Shown piece after piece: positions 12,761-28,420 of a stretch of DNA of 64,000 bases (its first letter is position 1; each line of letters opens with the position of its first letter). Under the pieces are notes generated by a model, which saw only the letters and a list, made by a program, of their open reading frames with translations, was not told the DNA's origin and made no database searches. Made by a program: the position numbers and the translations under genes. Source of the DNA: Antedon mediterranea (Eukaryota > Echinodermata > Crinoidea > Comatulida > Antedonidae); NCBI RefSeq assembly GCF_964355755.1, contig NC_092673.1, positions 7,695,001 to 7,759,000 on the forward strand, in the 5' to 3' direction.

Positions 12761-15240
12761 TACATTTTCTGCATACAGTAGTACAACTGTATTGCAAATA
12801 GGTTTCATTGTTTGAAAATGTTTGTAATGTAATATGAAGACACATACAACAATAGATTTGATCAGCAAAACATTGATCTAACGTCAAGATATATAACTGT
12901 TGAAAGTGATTTGCGGCACATGTTCTAGACAAAGTATACTATATCTGAAGATTTATGTTCAACATTTAAGAACAGAAGATGAAAAAAAACTCTAACCCAT
13001 ATCAAATTAAAATTTATGAAGAAACCATTTAAAACTAGATTCTTATTTCAAAGAGTCTAAAAAATACATAAGACTGGCTACTGTACAGAGCGGATTTGAT
13101 ATTAATAATTAATATTTTAGTATCCTGTACAACACTCATATGTAATTTTTTAATAATAGATTATGTAATGTTTCTATTGGGGGAACCCTAGTGTTGGTTT
13201 GATTCCTTCTTGTTCTACAATTCTAGTAAAATACTATAGTATGAATAAATTCTTTGCCGCTTTTATTTTACTGTATTTAATAAGCGCAGTACAGTACTAT
13301 TGTATAGTACCCTCTGAAAAGTGCGTACAAACAGCACCGGATTGTACAAACAACATTATAAAAATATTTATAAACTCCAGATATCTAATATTGAACTGTA
13401 GTGCCCATGGGCACTGAAACAAATATTCTGCTGTTTTCATAGTTTAGTGTAGTAGAACATTGAAATAAAATAGTTTGTGTCTGAAATCGGTCAAAACAAC
13501 ACAGGAAAAAATTGACTGGTTGCTAGATTTAATCTATTATTGTATGATGTATGTTGTTATAAGGTGAAGTAATGCAATAGCAAATGTAACATTGCACATT
13601 AAAACCTTAAAATGTAGCCTACTCGTAAACAGTGACAGTAAAGCACATAGCGCAATATAAATCAACTATAAAACAATCACTGTAAAGAAATGTCACAGAA
13701 CCTAAATCATAGGCGAAATAGGATCAGACATTGAAAAGAGGTAGGGTACCTTCTTCTCATGATTTATCATAATGGAGCTAACAGTGACATTATATACAAA
13801 GGTATGTTCAAATAGAAAAAAAATTGAAAGAAAAGAAAAAGAAAGTAGAACATTTATTTACAGTTCTAAGTAAGCCTAGGCCCTGCATTATAGAGGTTTT
13901 GTAATATACAGGCCGGTCTCTCCTGAAAAAAAAAACCGCATTATTTGTAGATAAAACCTTTTTAAAACTGGAAATCTGGAAAGTCAGGATCGTACTGAAT
14001 CAATTAGGATTTTAAAACTGTATTACAAATCGGTGCTTTTTATGTAGGACCTATTTTTGTTGACAAAAAAAATACTATTCATTTATTTAAAATATGGTAT
14101 TAAAATCGTATGTAGCAGAAACATGCCAGAAGAGTCTTCATAATTTATGTTCTGGGTATGCTTTATATTTTATTCAAAAAACACATCAAGACAAACGATG
14201 ATAACTCATCAAATACTCTAATATAATATTAAAGTCTCAGCAATTGTGATTTTATATAAATATTTTAATAATTTTAAGTATTTTTTAAAACATAACCTTC
14301 ATAATATCCCTGAGGAATGGAATTTTATTGATGTAGATACTGATTTGCATTTAAAGATCTACATAATTTATCTCAGTCTTATCGTGAGTCATTTTGTGTT
14401 CAAAAATGAGGATGACCTCAATAAAATATTTAAAGATGAATAATTCGATAATCTGCATTAATTTGCATTTTATAAACATTTCAGACATAGGTATACATTA
14501 TTTAAATAATTGAATAATATTAATATTTCTATCACCCATTTTAGGGCTTTTTGCCAAGCTAATGTTAACCCTGGACCCAACCCATAATGATAACCCCAAA
14601 GGACTTTTTAAAATGTTGTCATTCATCTGTGTACCACAAGCAGTTTTGTATCACTGTTAATCTATGGTAACTGAAGAAAGAAAATAAAATGAATAGGAAA
14701 CAAAAAGACAAGGATGTAGAATCAACAAAAATTGGAATATGGATGTAAAAAAAGCACTTTATATGTAATAAATACTGATGTTCAAAAGAACTGAATGTGT
14801 GACATAGTTTGTTTGTAGGCAGAAGCGCTAGTAATAAGCCTAGCTCATGAATTTTTAGCCCAATCCTAATCCTATCTTACCCAGTAGGCAAATTTCACTA
14901 AGCTAGACCACGGATAGGTCAAAACAAACCTACAGTATTCTTTAGTAGAACCACTCAAATTTGATGATTAATTTCTTAAAGATGGAGGACCACACCAAGG
15001 GTTACTCCACTTTCACTAATAAAAATGTCTGATTTAAAAACCAAGACTATTCATCATTAGTGTCACTAAGCCAATTAGTGAGAAAATACATGTTGGTGAT
15101 TAGAAATTAACTGTACCCAATAAGAGGAAGTGATCATCATTAAAGTGTACTGGTATACTACTTATAAAGCTAAGCTGACTACCATACATCACTTCTTCCC
15201 ACCATTGCAAAAGGTATAGCTGATCCTTGAGATATTACCT

Positions 15241-15392
15241 CCAATATAAAATATGGCCTAGCCCAACACACTTCCTTAACAGGTAACTTATCATTGAATC
15301 CTGTCTCCACATATAAAATATGGCCTAGCCTAACACACTTGCCTAGCAGGTAACCTATCATTGAATCCGGTCTCCACATATAAAATATGGCC
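15241..15392 (+). repeat. 67 bp tandem repeat, about 2.2 copies
   Basis: TATAAAATATGGCC recurs at 15245, 15312 and 15379, exactly 67 bp apart, with AACACACTT...CAGGTAAC between. Confidence 0.9.
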
Positions 15393-17005
15393 CAGAAATG
15401 TTTTTAAGTGGATTGTGATTGGTCAAATCACTTACGTTGCTTCCTCGCGTTGCGTTGCTAGTGGGAACCAAGCTTTAAGGGTTGGCCATTAATATTGTTG
15501 TCCCCATAATAAGTGGTGTCCCTATTGCACTTGCCCTATACACAGTTAGGTACTGGGTCTTAAAGTGCTGATGATGCAAAATGATGCTAGCCTACATAGT
15601 TCTTGACATTTCTTTGTTTATTGTTGTTTTGCAATTCAAGAAAATGTTACTTGCTACAGTTCTGTAGAGAATGTAAATGTAAAGAATGCTGGTATGAAAT
15701 TACACACCTAATCCACATAGGCATTTTGGCATCTTATTTTTTTATCCCTGCATAATTACTGTACTCTCAATTTGTTATTCAGTTTACCTTACAGTAGAAT
15801 GAAGTAATTAGATCAAAGGACAAAATATGAAATCTTGATAAATACTTTTCAAATTATTCTGTGAGATAGAAAACTGTCATACTGTACATGATATGGAACT
15901 ATAATAATACACAACTTTGATTTTATACTACCATATTATGTGACTATCATTTTCTCCAATACTGTATTTAACTACAGTATTAGTACTACTAGTACTACCG
16001 AGGCCAACATGTCTGGTTTTCCAATTTGTGACCTGTACATACTGGCTTTTCCCAAGAATCAACAAACACCTTTTGGCTTATACCACAAACTTTTATTCAA
16101 TGGGATGACGTGGCTTGATCATTACTCTAGAGAAAGAACAGGCTTACTGTAGCTAAAAACATGAATCTTTGAAAAATATCCAATTTTCTGGTAAAACTCT
16201 CAAAATACTGAAGTTTTAAAGCTATAATAATTTAAAATAAAGTTAAAAACTTTAAAAAGTATAGAACACAGTAACTGTATGAAGAATTTGTCTTTATTAT
16301 CCACAGTATAGATGATGTTTTATAAATTTAGAGGGTTGATCATTCTACAATTCTCCTCTTATTTTCTATAAATCCTTTCTTCCAAAAATATCTTCCTTAG
16401 AACGACCTTTGACATAAGTGCCAATACTTACAGTAGGTATTTGATTGTCCAATCAGATTAATTAGATTAGAAGCAACACAAAGTAAAACCATTTGTTTTC
16501 TTTTCATTTGAAATCCTCTCAAACATGAGCAATAATATATTTGCTATTTCTATCCGTTCTAAATGTTCTTTATAATAATCTGTTTGTCTCCACTCAGACC
16601 TACACTGATTGCCTTGATAGTTTTTTCGAGTGGTAGGTATTAAAAATAATTCATCATTTACAATAGGTCAAAGGCTCTTTTAATTCTAAATTGTAGACTT
16701 TCTTGTCTCTTCAGATCTCATTTACAAATACATGTTAACAATGAAGCCGTAGAAATTAAGGCATAATTATTGTTTTAAACTACTGTAGTAATTCTATTTT
16801 CAACTGTATTTCATTTTCATAGAATATTTACAGTTTAAAAAAAGACCGATATGGTTCAAATAAATTTCTCATCTTTATACTACTGTATATTACATTACAG
16901 TAAAAGTATAATAATTAAACAGAATAAAGATTATGCAATTTATTAGATTTTCTAAAAAACTATTTTTTATAAAAAAATTAGGTTTCGAACTCTGTTAATG
17001 CAACA

Positions 17006-17053
17006 GACAACCTGCCATTAGACAACCTGCCATTAGACAACCTGCCATTAGAC
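17006..17053 (+). repeat. 15 bp tandem repeat, three perfect units
   Basis: GACAACCTGCCATTA three times in a row, then GAC. Confidence 0.95.
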
Positions 17054-20000
17054 CACTGCGAATCAATATCACCAACAGAAAACCAAATAATATTACAAGT
17101 ACATTATCTAGGAGAATAAGGCATTTGTAGGTTTATCCAGGTAAGCTTGGCACGAAATAGACTCTAATTATTTGAAACCTTAAATAATTACTACACAATG
17201 ATCTAAAAGATATTAATTGATAAATTAAATATTATTCTGTTTTGACATTAAAAAAGTACAATCGCTGTTATTTGATTGACTCAATATTACTCTTAGCACA
17301 GGCTTATAATTTAACCACCAATAGTAAGTATTAAATGTCTTATAACATAGTAAAATACCAATTGAGCATGTCCTGCAAACATTGATCATCATCATGTATT
17401 CAACATTAGCTTGTTCAATCAACAATACACACCGCAATTCAAGCATTTCGCCTGTTAGCAAAATCATTCTGTTAGGGCGAATGCAATTTCTTGCATCTTA
17501 ACTGGCGTTAAATGCATTTTTCCAGATTTAGTAATAATTAAAAGTGGACAGCAAGCATACTTATAAATAGCAAGTGGGTAGAGTACGATTATTGAGTAAA
17601 CTTGGCATGTGTTGGTATACAATACCAGCTGTGTTATACAAATACTGTGTCTACACGTACTACTTAGATAATCTTGGTAGGTTTTAAGTACTACTAATAA
17701 TACTGTATGGTCCACTACAGTATACTGTAGGCCTATTCATATTGTACTTTAGACTACAGTACCAATACAATACCTGTACATACAGAAATGCTTATTAATG
17801 ATGTACTATTTTTGCCCATCTTAAATGCTCACATCATTACTGTAGTATAACTATAATAAGCATGTCGGCTTAAAATTAAATTTTAATTAATATCAAAATT
17901 TATCCAGTGATAAAATAAATACACATCAATTTATAATTTCAGGAATGGAGGTATGGTTCATGTACTTTGCGTCTGTATTCGTTCTAAATTCTATAAAAAA
18001 TTAACTTTAGGCCGATAGTCCTATTACTGTAGCTAAGTATAATACAGTAGTAGCATTAAACAACATAGGCAGAAATTAAGTGATGGAATAAATTTATAAA
18101 TAAGACTCTTGTTTTAAATAATTCCGAATAATTTTAGGGAGTCCCAATTCTAACTAGCGTATCACTGTCCAATAATAATAAGCCCTCAAGCACCAAGCAA
18201 AATTACCAAATTATAAATTGAAATGTCAAGGAAGGACTGATAAATTGGTTTTCCTGAACAAAACTAGAAAAGAAAGTACTGTAACATCTTAATTTGCCAA
18301 AACCCAATGGAATACCAAAATAAAATTGGCAAAGTCCCTAGTTGAAGGTGATTTGGACACTACTAAGCCACGGGTAGCTCCCTTGTGGATTCATTTTTTT
18401 TTATTCTCACCAAAACAAAAACTATTAAAGCTAAAAACCCCTTGTACAGAAATGTCTGAGACTATAGGTGGCGACGATGATGTACACTGGGCAGTCAAGC
18501 GTAACATCTCACTTAGCTACCATATGATTTAATATTATCACAGTTGCTGTTCTGCATAGTGTACAACCATACTTTATAAAGTGTAAATTTACTGTACACT
18601 TGCAGTTTGACTGAACCATAGCCTTTCAGTTGTTAATCAAGGCGAGTAGACAATACTTATGGGCGTAAATGTAAATCTCACTGCTCTAGTTGAAATTGAT
18701 TTTAGATGCCAAAACTGACATGTCATTGAATTTTCTTTCATTCGGTGTGGGTATTCCACTTTCTCTGCTATGACCTCTTTCCTAAAGCGTGTCCTTGTTT
18801 GGGTAGATACGAAGCAATTCATCATGTAACTGCGGCTATGGTAAAACGTCTTTAATAGAACATACCCTCACACATAGTCATTAAATAGAAAAAAAAAATC
18901 AGGTCAGTGTCAGAACTCGGGCTAAATTTGATTTGAAAACAGCAGCGTTATAATTTCAGTTTCATAATTAATAAAACATCAGCCTGGAAATGAAGTCGGA
19001 AAACATTAAAGTGCAAAGAAAGAAAAATCGACAGAACAAGTTGGTGTAAGACGTAGGAAATGTTTAGACAATGAACAATTGAGTTTTTCCGCGCAGCAAT
19101 CAATCTCGTACAACTCCGCAATTGATAGAATTTTTACCACTTTTTTATGGAGGGTAAAATCAATATAAAGCATTAACAATCATAATCACACCTGCTTGTA
19201 TACTAAATTTATTTTTCTTCAGTCACTTTGTTTCTGTAACTCTCCATCTATTGCTGTTTACATACAGTATAGTCGCACACTCTCATCTAAGTCGCCATAT
19301 TGTTCATCGCAGGTTTCACAAATTGTTTGTACTATTCTTTTCAAAGTTATAAGATTTCCTGTACTAAATCCAATCACATTAACACTAATTCTTATCAACA
19401 ACAGATACTGATTTTTTTCTTACTTACAATTGTTATTAAAGTGAAATTACTAATTTTGTCCTAAAAAGTGATACAATTTCTATAGAATAACAAGCAACTG
19501 TACACTGCTGTAGGTCAATAAACTTAGGGTGATTCTAGAAAGGACAAAGCAGTAACAAACATACAGTAATATATTCACTGGTACTGTAGCTTACCCTGTT
19601 GTAACATGGTATAGCCCAGACTGAGAAATGCAGGTCAAGAGAGAAGTAGGAAAACTAAAAGTGGCATGTTTCTGAACTCCCTCAATAATACTATGCCACC
19701 AGTCAGAATAAAAAGTTTCAATTTCAAAATTTTTACAAAATCATCTCACTTTTTGGTGAAATTTATTGATATTTAACCTACTATCCTCACCCTCTCTGTT
19801 TCCAAAGAGAGATACCATTGGGTATTTGCATATTCCATACAGGGCATTTGACATTTTCAACATATTTAAAACATGACAGCCAATACTGTAGCTTGGATCT
19901 AGGATATAAAGCAATAAACAAATCAAGCATTCCTAACATTGATCTCTCACCACCTTTGCAAGTTTCATAAACTGGAGTTGGTTTATAAAGGCACAGACTT

Positions 20001-20369
20001 TTCATTGTTTCTTTGGCTGTCAAAGTGTCTTTTTAAAACCTAAACATTTGAATTCCTAAGCCTTGTTGCTCATCTAGATTTCTTCTTACTTGCACTATTT
20101 TCTTGTCAATTTTGGTCCAAAAACTCAATGATATTCAAAACAAAAATGTAAATGTTCAAAACTTTGGAAACTTTTCATCTTCATAAAAAATATTATCAAC
20201 GCTACAATACAGTACAGTATGAGTAACAATATTTTTTAATCCAAATTTAACAGTCTCACATTAAAATGTTTGAAGTTACTATTCCATTTAAAAATTACGT
20301 ATTATTATAGTATATATCAATAAATCTTTTCTTGAATACAAATAATAGTAGTTTTAGTTTTAAATATAA

Positions 20370-21956
20370 CTAGACATGTAACTCGTCACTTTGACGAGTT
20401 TGGTTATCCGCCGCGCAAGTGGTGCAACATTAACATTAAGGGGATAGGTTGAGGACAAAAGGAAGTGTTCACGTTGGCATTATGACCTGAACTGAAGAAT
20501 ATGATATGTTGTTATTGCTGAATTTTATTATTTAAATTCATATATAGTATACACAGTATAATCTGTATCCATATCACATACAGTGTAGAATAGGTGAAAT
20601 TACGGGACCCGCTATTTATTGCAATTTTTTAACATGTTGACGGTTTTAAAATGAAACGCGAAGGTAGCAATTCCGAAAGGAAATTATCTCAGCAACAACG
20701 TATTAGCGTGTAGAAGAAATTTGAATACGTGAAATATTGATGCGCGCTCTTTTAAATGTAATGAATTATGACGCAAAAGATGAAAATACGACCTTTTTTA
20801 TTTAACTGGCCATATGATGACGTCACAACATCCGATTGGCAAAATTTTTACATAATTTCGTATCTACAATCCAATAGCTTCCAGACAAAGTTTTAATCGT
20901 GATTATCACATTTTATTCTTACGAGCTATAACAGATTAAAATTTACTGTAAAGATGAAATTAATGCCACACGTGATTTAAATTTTAAGGCACGATGACGT
21001 CAAAAAAAATAAAATATTTTTAACTCATGCGAAAGATACTTGATTGACCTAGACAATATCAAAATCGGGGTGAAAATGGAAAACGGATAAGTGGAGATGC
21101 GCTCTATTCAATGTGATGAGCTATGACGAAAGATACAAAAATCCTAAATTTTATGTTCGCGTGGCCATACGATGACGTCATAATGTCCGGTTACCCATAT
21201 TAATACCTGATCCGATATCTACAACTCATCTACTTCCAGAATATGTCATCCACAAAAATTTGACCGTCTAGTTTAGAAATTACGACTGTTTAAAAAAAGG
21301 CATATTTTAAACGAATTTTTTAACCTTTTCATAAAAAACGCGCGCAAATTGTCCAATTCGACGTGCTCGTATGACGTATCTTTAAGTCTAAATTGTTTAA
21401 AATTTGGTAAAATTACTAGAAAAGGCTGAAAAAACATAAATCACGCGAAAAAAATACGTTTTCAATGCTACGTGCGCACCGTACACGTAAAAATGTGAGC
21501 ACGCGTGGGAATTTTTGACATGCTCAAAACGACATGAAACGCGTAGAAAGTTGATTAGAAATTAATTTTGCGCATTTTGAAATTTTAAATGCGCGTGCGC
21601 GCGTAACTTTGTGTAAAACACGCAATTTTTTTTCAACAGACAGTTAGCGCATGATATAAATTAAACTTTTGCAAAGTTTCATTTTAAAATGTTGTTTGGT
21701 TTTCGACATATGTTAAATACGAGAAAATCGTTAAATCGCGCGTACGTCGCGTTGCGCAATTGTAAACATCATGAAAAGCTTCGCTTGACGACGTTACGTG
21801 AATGTCAAAATGTTAACATAGTTAACAAAATGTTATGTTTGCAAGTTTTAGAGAAAAGCGTTACACAAAAATCATACAGAAAGAAAGAAGATGAAAAAAA
21901 AGATGATTTCGTACAATCACAAGAGGTTATCCTGCAACTTCGTTGCGGATAACCAA
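20370..21956. repeat. CpG-rich modular repeat, ~1.6 kb
   Basis: The block differs sharply from its AT-rich surroundings, with many CpG and GCGC words. It starts with a hairpin (ACTCGTCACTTTGACGAGT, about 20383) and GGTTATCCGCC, and ends with a second hairpin (GGTTATCCTGCAACTTCGT continuing to CGGATAACC). Inside, a diverged module recurs about 355 bp apart (GCCATATGATGACGTCA near 20810; GCCATACGATGACGTCA near 21165). Part of a third occurs near 21520 (GACATGAAACGCGTAGAAAG, resembling AAATGAAACGCGAAGGTAGC near 20650). No recognisable protein. The 87-codon open frame at 21689-21952 (Lys-rich C-terminal half) has no known domain and ends within the terminal hairpin; I do not call it a gene. Confidence 0.6.
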
Positions 21957-24900
21957 TAATAAAACATTTAGTATAATTCCCAACATGTACTATTAATAAT
22001 ACAAATGAAACCATTTACTGAACTGTAATATTATTGCATCACAAATAAATTACTTATAGTAATTGTAATGAGGAACTATAAAAGCAACAGGCTAGTCTTT
22101 TAGGTGAAATATTACACACCAAATTCAAGCTGACACTACACTTACACTACATAAATCAGGCAAATCCTGCTGGGAACAGAATCCAGTACAGGCTCAACCA
22201 ACCCAGCCTACACTACATAATGGGCCTCCAAATTTGGTGAAAGATGATTAAATACTCCCAAGCTAGGGTAGACAAAAGGCAACCGTAAATTAAAAGCATT
22301 GAGGAGAGACGATGTTGAACATTTACTTTAAACTATAGAGGAGGTTTAGATTTTCTTTGGTGGTAGATTTATGAGAATTATTCTGCCACAGCTGAACAGC
22401 AAACAATAAATTGTGTGTCTTCAATGTGATACTGATAGTAGATTTCAAACTAGCTTTTGATACATAAAAAAGTTTAATTTCCTTTCTGGTCAATTTCATT
22501 AGGAAGAGGAGTTGATAAAAACGTTCTTTGCACTAGGTTCCCAGGAGGAGAAACACAGAAACTGAATTTAGTCTGGTCTGACTGTTGGGCTCCCACAAAG
22601 AGATGGATTGCTCTTGTGCGATGTCAAAGGTCAAGAGCAGTAAGAGGAATGTTCAGTAGGTTAATGACACCAAGCATAACAGGAGGGAAAGGATTAAAAT
22701 GGCCAGTTGATATTATTAATTATGGTATGCCGATTTTAATTCAAACTTTAGCTCAAAAATATAATTAAATAATTACAATGATCATAAATTATGTACTATT
22801 TAGAATAATATTGCAAAGCAATGCAAAGTATTATTATTAAATTATTCTTTCTTTTCTAAAGACCGTTTATGAAAGTAAGCACTGTAAAAGTAAGAGCAAA
22901 TAATAAATATTAATGAGAAATTTCAATTGATACTACAAAACATACAAAAATATAAATCATTAAAATAATTATAAACAAAGAGTTGATTGGTTTACATAAT
23001 TACAGAAAAATTCTAGGAAAAAAAGAATTACAGAATGATTAAATTTGAATGATTTATAGTATGGCATAGAAGCAAAGTTTAATTATTTTAGTACTACAGT
23101 AGTAATTATCTAAATTGTTTAAAACAAGAGAATTCATTCATAAACTTTCATACCAGATGTAGCCCTATTAGCTATCATCACAGTTATAATAAATTAATTC
23201 AGAAGGAAGACACTATAGGAATGTTACTTATCATCTTAGTGTACATTTTTAATGGTAAAATCAATTAGACTTATCATATAATTAAGGCTAGTCTTTATTA
23301 ATTAACAATACAGGTGTTAGTGGAATGAACAAAGACAGAAACAACACTATTGTTTGCATAATGAAGGGATGCCAGACAAGTACAGTAGAAAGGCTATAGT
23401 CATTTAATGGAGTCTTAATTACTAGGTAAATTACAGTATTATGCTATTATGTAAATGATAGGCAAACATGTTAAGATTATACAGGCATTAAGAATACAAC
23501 CTTCACAATAACTGGTATAATTTAGTAATTATTTAGTCAATTTAAAGTGTAAATGTTCATTTTATTTATCAAACTTTTCAATTAATGACTGAGTGAATAT
23601 CACAACATCAGATTAGGACAATTTAGGGTGTTTGGATTAACAAAATAAATGGTATGTTCAGGCACCAATAATCCAGTGATTTGGGTGGGTTCTCTATATT
23701 CAAATTAGGCGGAGTCTAAGCCCACCCTACGTACTGTAGGTATCCACAGCTACAGTAAAAATAACTAAATCTGTAGTGTATAACTTATTGTCAATTACTA
23801 CAGACATTTAATTTTTTCCCACAGAACTGGATACTGTACAAACTTAAAAATTATTCGAAAACAATTAATAATAAAATAATAATTTATTCGGAATTATTTA
23901 TTCTAAAATATAACTGTGTTTACCGTTAATAAATTAGCGATAAATACTGTAATAACTGGACACGTAGTCATGCTGTCACATGTCTTGTTTACCAAACATG
24001 ATGCTATACACCTACAGTACATTTATGGAAGATAGAACTTGGAACTATGACGGAACTACTGTAGGCTCTTTCTTGGGAAAGGAAGAACCTAATTTAGTAC
24101 TACAGTACAATATTTAACACTAACACAGTAACAGTGCTTTTGATATTATATTGAGAACACATACAGTACTTACTATACTGTACTAACAGCAAGCAAGCAA
24201 GTCTTATCACCACTTTACAGAAGTTGTCAAAATCCGATGAAGATAAGATAAAAGTAATCTCCACCAGCAATGAATACGAATGATAAATTACCTTCATACA
24301 TAGATGGATATATAATTATCCACTTTCTAACAAACTGTTTACATTGCCATCTTTGGATGCTTTGAAAGACAGTGATTAATCGTTTCTTGTTTTTTAATTA
24401 TTTGGAAATGTTTTATACTTCCTGTTTATAAACAATTATTATTAATTAATGTTAAAATAAACATTTAATTTGAGATATTAATGAAATGCACTACTGTACA
24501 CCAATACTAATAATTATTTTGATAATAATAAAAGTTGTAAAATTTACTGTACATTTCATTGCGTTTGGCATATTATCCAGTACTGTAGGACTTTTTTTTA
24601 AATGTACAATAATCAAATCTCAGAAAATTTATCTATAAAAAAGTCCTGTGCGAATATTTTTGAATTTCTTATTTATCTGTACAAAAAAAATAATAGAATG
24701 AAGACTTTATACTTCTGACCAAACGTGTACAAAATTACTAAGTTTGATTTTAAAATTGTTTTCTCTTACTGTACTTTACAAGCAGGATCTTTCATAGTAT
24801 GTTTGGAAAACTGCTGATTAGACAAAATAAAATTATAAATTTAATAATGACTTATTTTTGTTTTTTTCTCAATCCGGATAACTAGTACAGTAGTAATTAA

Positions 24901-26897
24901 ATAAATGAAGAAAAACTGTTTTTTATTATAAAATATACACAATGCAATTGATTTTAAATATTTTTTTTAATTCAGTATGTGATTGTAGAGTTGTCATCTT
25001 TGTCTACAGTAATTTGGGCCAACCATCTTAGTTGTTTGTTTTAAAGGTTTGTCAGAATTACAAGTCTAACCTAAAAAGGAAGAACATACAGAGATTCAAG
25101 GGCCCACGGTAATATGCAACTTCCTAATTAAAAAGCAAATTGACCAGAACTGAACTCTGATAGTGGGCAAGTTTACTAGCTACCTCCTAGCTACAGGCTC
25201 TTTCCAGGCTACAAGGCCTTCAAATACACAACATGTTATCAATTGTGATTTTACCTAGTGACAAGTCTACTAACAGCTTCCCTCACATTAAACTTTTAAA
25301 CAGTTTCATCTCATCACAGGAAAATTCCTGAGAATTCTATAGCTACTGTAGGTAACATTGTCTGGATCTTAATTTACATATAGAAAATAAACCAACTACA
25401 TTAAGTCTAAAAAGAAAAAGTGAAAATAGGCCTACAGTATATGAAACAGTCACAGAGATCAAGCATTTGAAAAAAGTAAATAAACCATTTTTATACAGTA
25501 GATACTGTATTCATATCTTTTAATACAAAAACAGAATTGTGAGTATTGAAGAATGTTTACCTATAAAGTCACAGTAGTAGTACTGTACTATACGCTGTAC
25601 AATTTAGCAAAGCTCTATGTTCAAAACATAATTCCATAGCGTCAGCATGCCACACTGGAATACCAAGACTTAAGTGTAGAGTACCCACTGGTCTAGCCCA
25701 GATTTCTACTACAATAGCCTACAGTAGCTAACTTAATATTTGTACTTTCTGGCCTACAGTACAGAGCACTAATTTACTAGCCTCCTGGATGCCTTATTAC
25801 ATAGCAATGGTTGGCACAATAAAAGACCTACTTCTTCAGCACCCATCACATAATATTGTACATTTCAATCTTTAGTATTTACAAACTACAGTAAGTTATC
25901 AGCTACCCTTTCATCAATATTTGAAATATCACCAGATTACACAGGAACTATAAAAAAACAATACTCAATTTGTTTGCAACGGATATTGAAATAATTTCCT
26001 GCTAATTAGTCGGTACCTAAACGATACCTCGCAACTTTTCATTCGTGCTTAGAGCAAATTTTCTGTTGGTTTTAGAACTACAAAAAGGATACACTATGTT
26101 TTCAAATTATAGATACTGTAAGTGTCAATGTCATTATTGGTAGGTAAACGTTTGTTGAAAATGCTTTCCAGCAATACAGTGAGTTACTGTATGGTATGAT
26201 GATACTGTTCAAGTACAGTATTATCTATCTACATAATACAACCAATACATTACAAATTATAATTGATATAATCTTTATACTGTGAAAACTTTATTTTAAA
26301 CTAACTACTGTATATTACAGTAGTACAATTTAATAATTTAAAACTCAATAAAAAAAAATGGAAACAAATGAAAAAAGAATGTGATTATTTCTCTTAAAAC
26401 TAAATGTTATAATTAAAAAACTGTAAAATGAGTAAAACCATTTAGTAGTTAGCGTTATTGAAATACTAATATAGTATACTGTCAACTTGATAACAATGAA
26501 CAACAAAAGACCAATATATTTTTTAAATTATCCCATGGAAAAGTGGCAACAGTCTTATGTGGACTGAATCAGTATGTGGTAGGTAATGCTAGATACAGTA
26601 GATATCCTACTACCTTGGGCAAAATACTTAAAAGGATACAATTCAACATTACGATTAAAAAGTTGGTATTACCTAGTATTACTATACTGTAAACACCACC
26701 TTCACTCTGAATTTTCAGTGTAAAACTTAGTTATATCATGGTACTAAAGTAACAGGTATCAAAATCCCCAATTGCAAAACCCAAGGAACATTTTTGCTCT
26801 CACTATATAAAAATGCTGAACACCAGCCACAGATAGCAAATAATTTATTACAATTTGTATTTTCTATTTCGATTATCAATTATTACTTAAATTATCA

Positions 26898-27882
<985 letters not shown>

Positions 27883-28121
27883 CTGGCCTGTGCTTCATCT
27901 AAACTCTGGTCTGTTATAGACATAATCTGCTGCAAAATATCTCCAATTTCTTGCTTTCTAGACTCTTGGTCCTGGGGAGCACCTTGCTCCGAATGTTGCT
28001 GCGTTGGCTGCATATGGGATAGCATACTAGCTTGGTGAATATGGCCTGGCGTGGCTGTGTGTGGGACATGCATACCGGGGTGGTGATGGTGGTGAGGCTG
28101 TAGCCTTTGTTGCTCATCCAT
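27883..28121 (-). CDS. PBX: PBX/extradenticle TALE homeobox gene, coding exon 1 (partial gene)
   Basis: First coding exon of a PBC-class TALE homeobox transcription factor, the nuclear DNA-binding partner of HOX and MEIS/PREP proteins. Seen: ATG at 28121 in good Kozak context (G at -3 and +4), a histidine- and glutamine-rich start with a five-His run at residues 11-15, then the start of the PBC-A domain: [13 protein letters not shown] and [12 protein letters not shown], nearly identical to vertebrate PBX1-4. The exon is 239 nt and ends inside the Arg-80 codon at a CAG|GTAAGC donor (GT at 27882-27881). Exon 2 completes that codon as AGA. Human PBX1 is about 430 residues, so only the N-terminus is here. 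It cannot be assigned to a vertebrate paralogue; invertebrates usually carry a single gene. The low-complexity stretch at residues 8-45 is not conserved in the family. Identification is very secure; the exact 5' end of the exon is not. Confidence 0.96.
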
Positions 28122-28420
28122 AACCGTTTACGGCAAAAAATGTTTCGCCGCTGAAATCCACCGCTTGCGAAAATCCTGTCAGGTTCAGCCAACAAATCAC
28201 ACGATGAAGGAAAATAAGCACGTGGACGACTTCAACAGGCTGTCAATTGCCGTAGTAAAAAGCTGATGAAACGAACTGTTTTTATTCTAGTGTTATTTGT
28301 AGGTGGGAAAACCACGGCCTGACGGCTCAAAAACGCCACTCAAAGTCAAGACGTGTCTAGGCCCAAGCGTACAAGCCCCGCCTATGATGGTTGACTGACA
28401 GTCACCATTGGCAACTACCT
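28122..28420 (-). promoter_or_regulatory. PBX: Putative PBX 5' UTR and promoter
   Basis: This block upstream of the PBX start codon is richer in G+C and CpG than its surroundings. Read on the gene strand it contains a GC box (GGCGGGGC, about 28373-28381), a CCAAT box (GCCAATGG, about 28404-28411) and CTGTCAGTCA (28392-28401 complement). The last is one mismatch from the PBX-MEIS/PREP consensus CTGTCAATCA. No TATA box is evident. The transcription start is not determined; the limits are inferred from composition and the motif cluster. Confidence 0.5.

Noticed and set aside
16981-17053. CRISPR-like short repeats
   Set aside because: The 15 bp repeats are contiguous with no spacers, in a eukaryotic intron.
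21689-21952. 87-codon ATG frame in the CpG-rich modular repeat
   Set aside because: No homology recognised; it ends in the terminal hairpin of the repeat and has no supporting splice or promoter signal. Kept only as part of the repeat.
27914-28195. 93-codon minus-strand frame overlapping PBX exon 1
   Set aside because: Shadow of the PBX exon in another frame, with no ATG start; the PBX frame is unambiguous.
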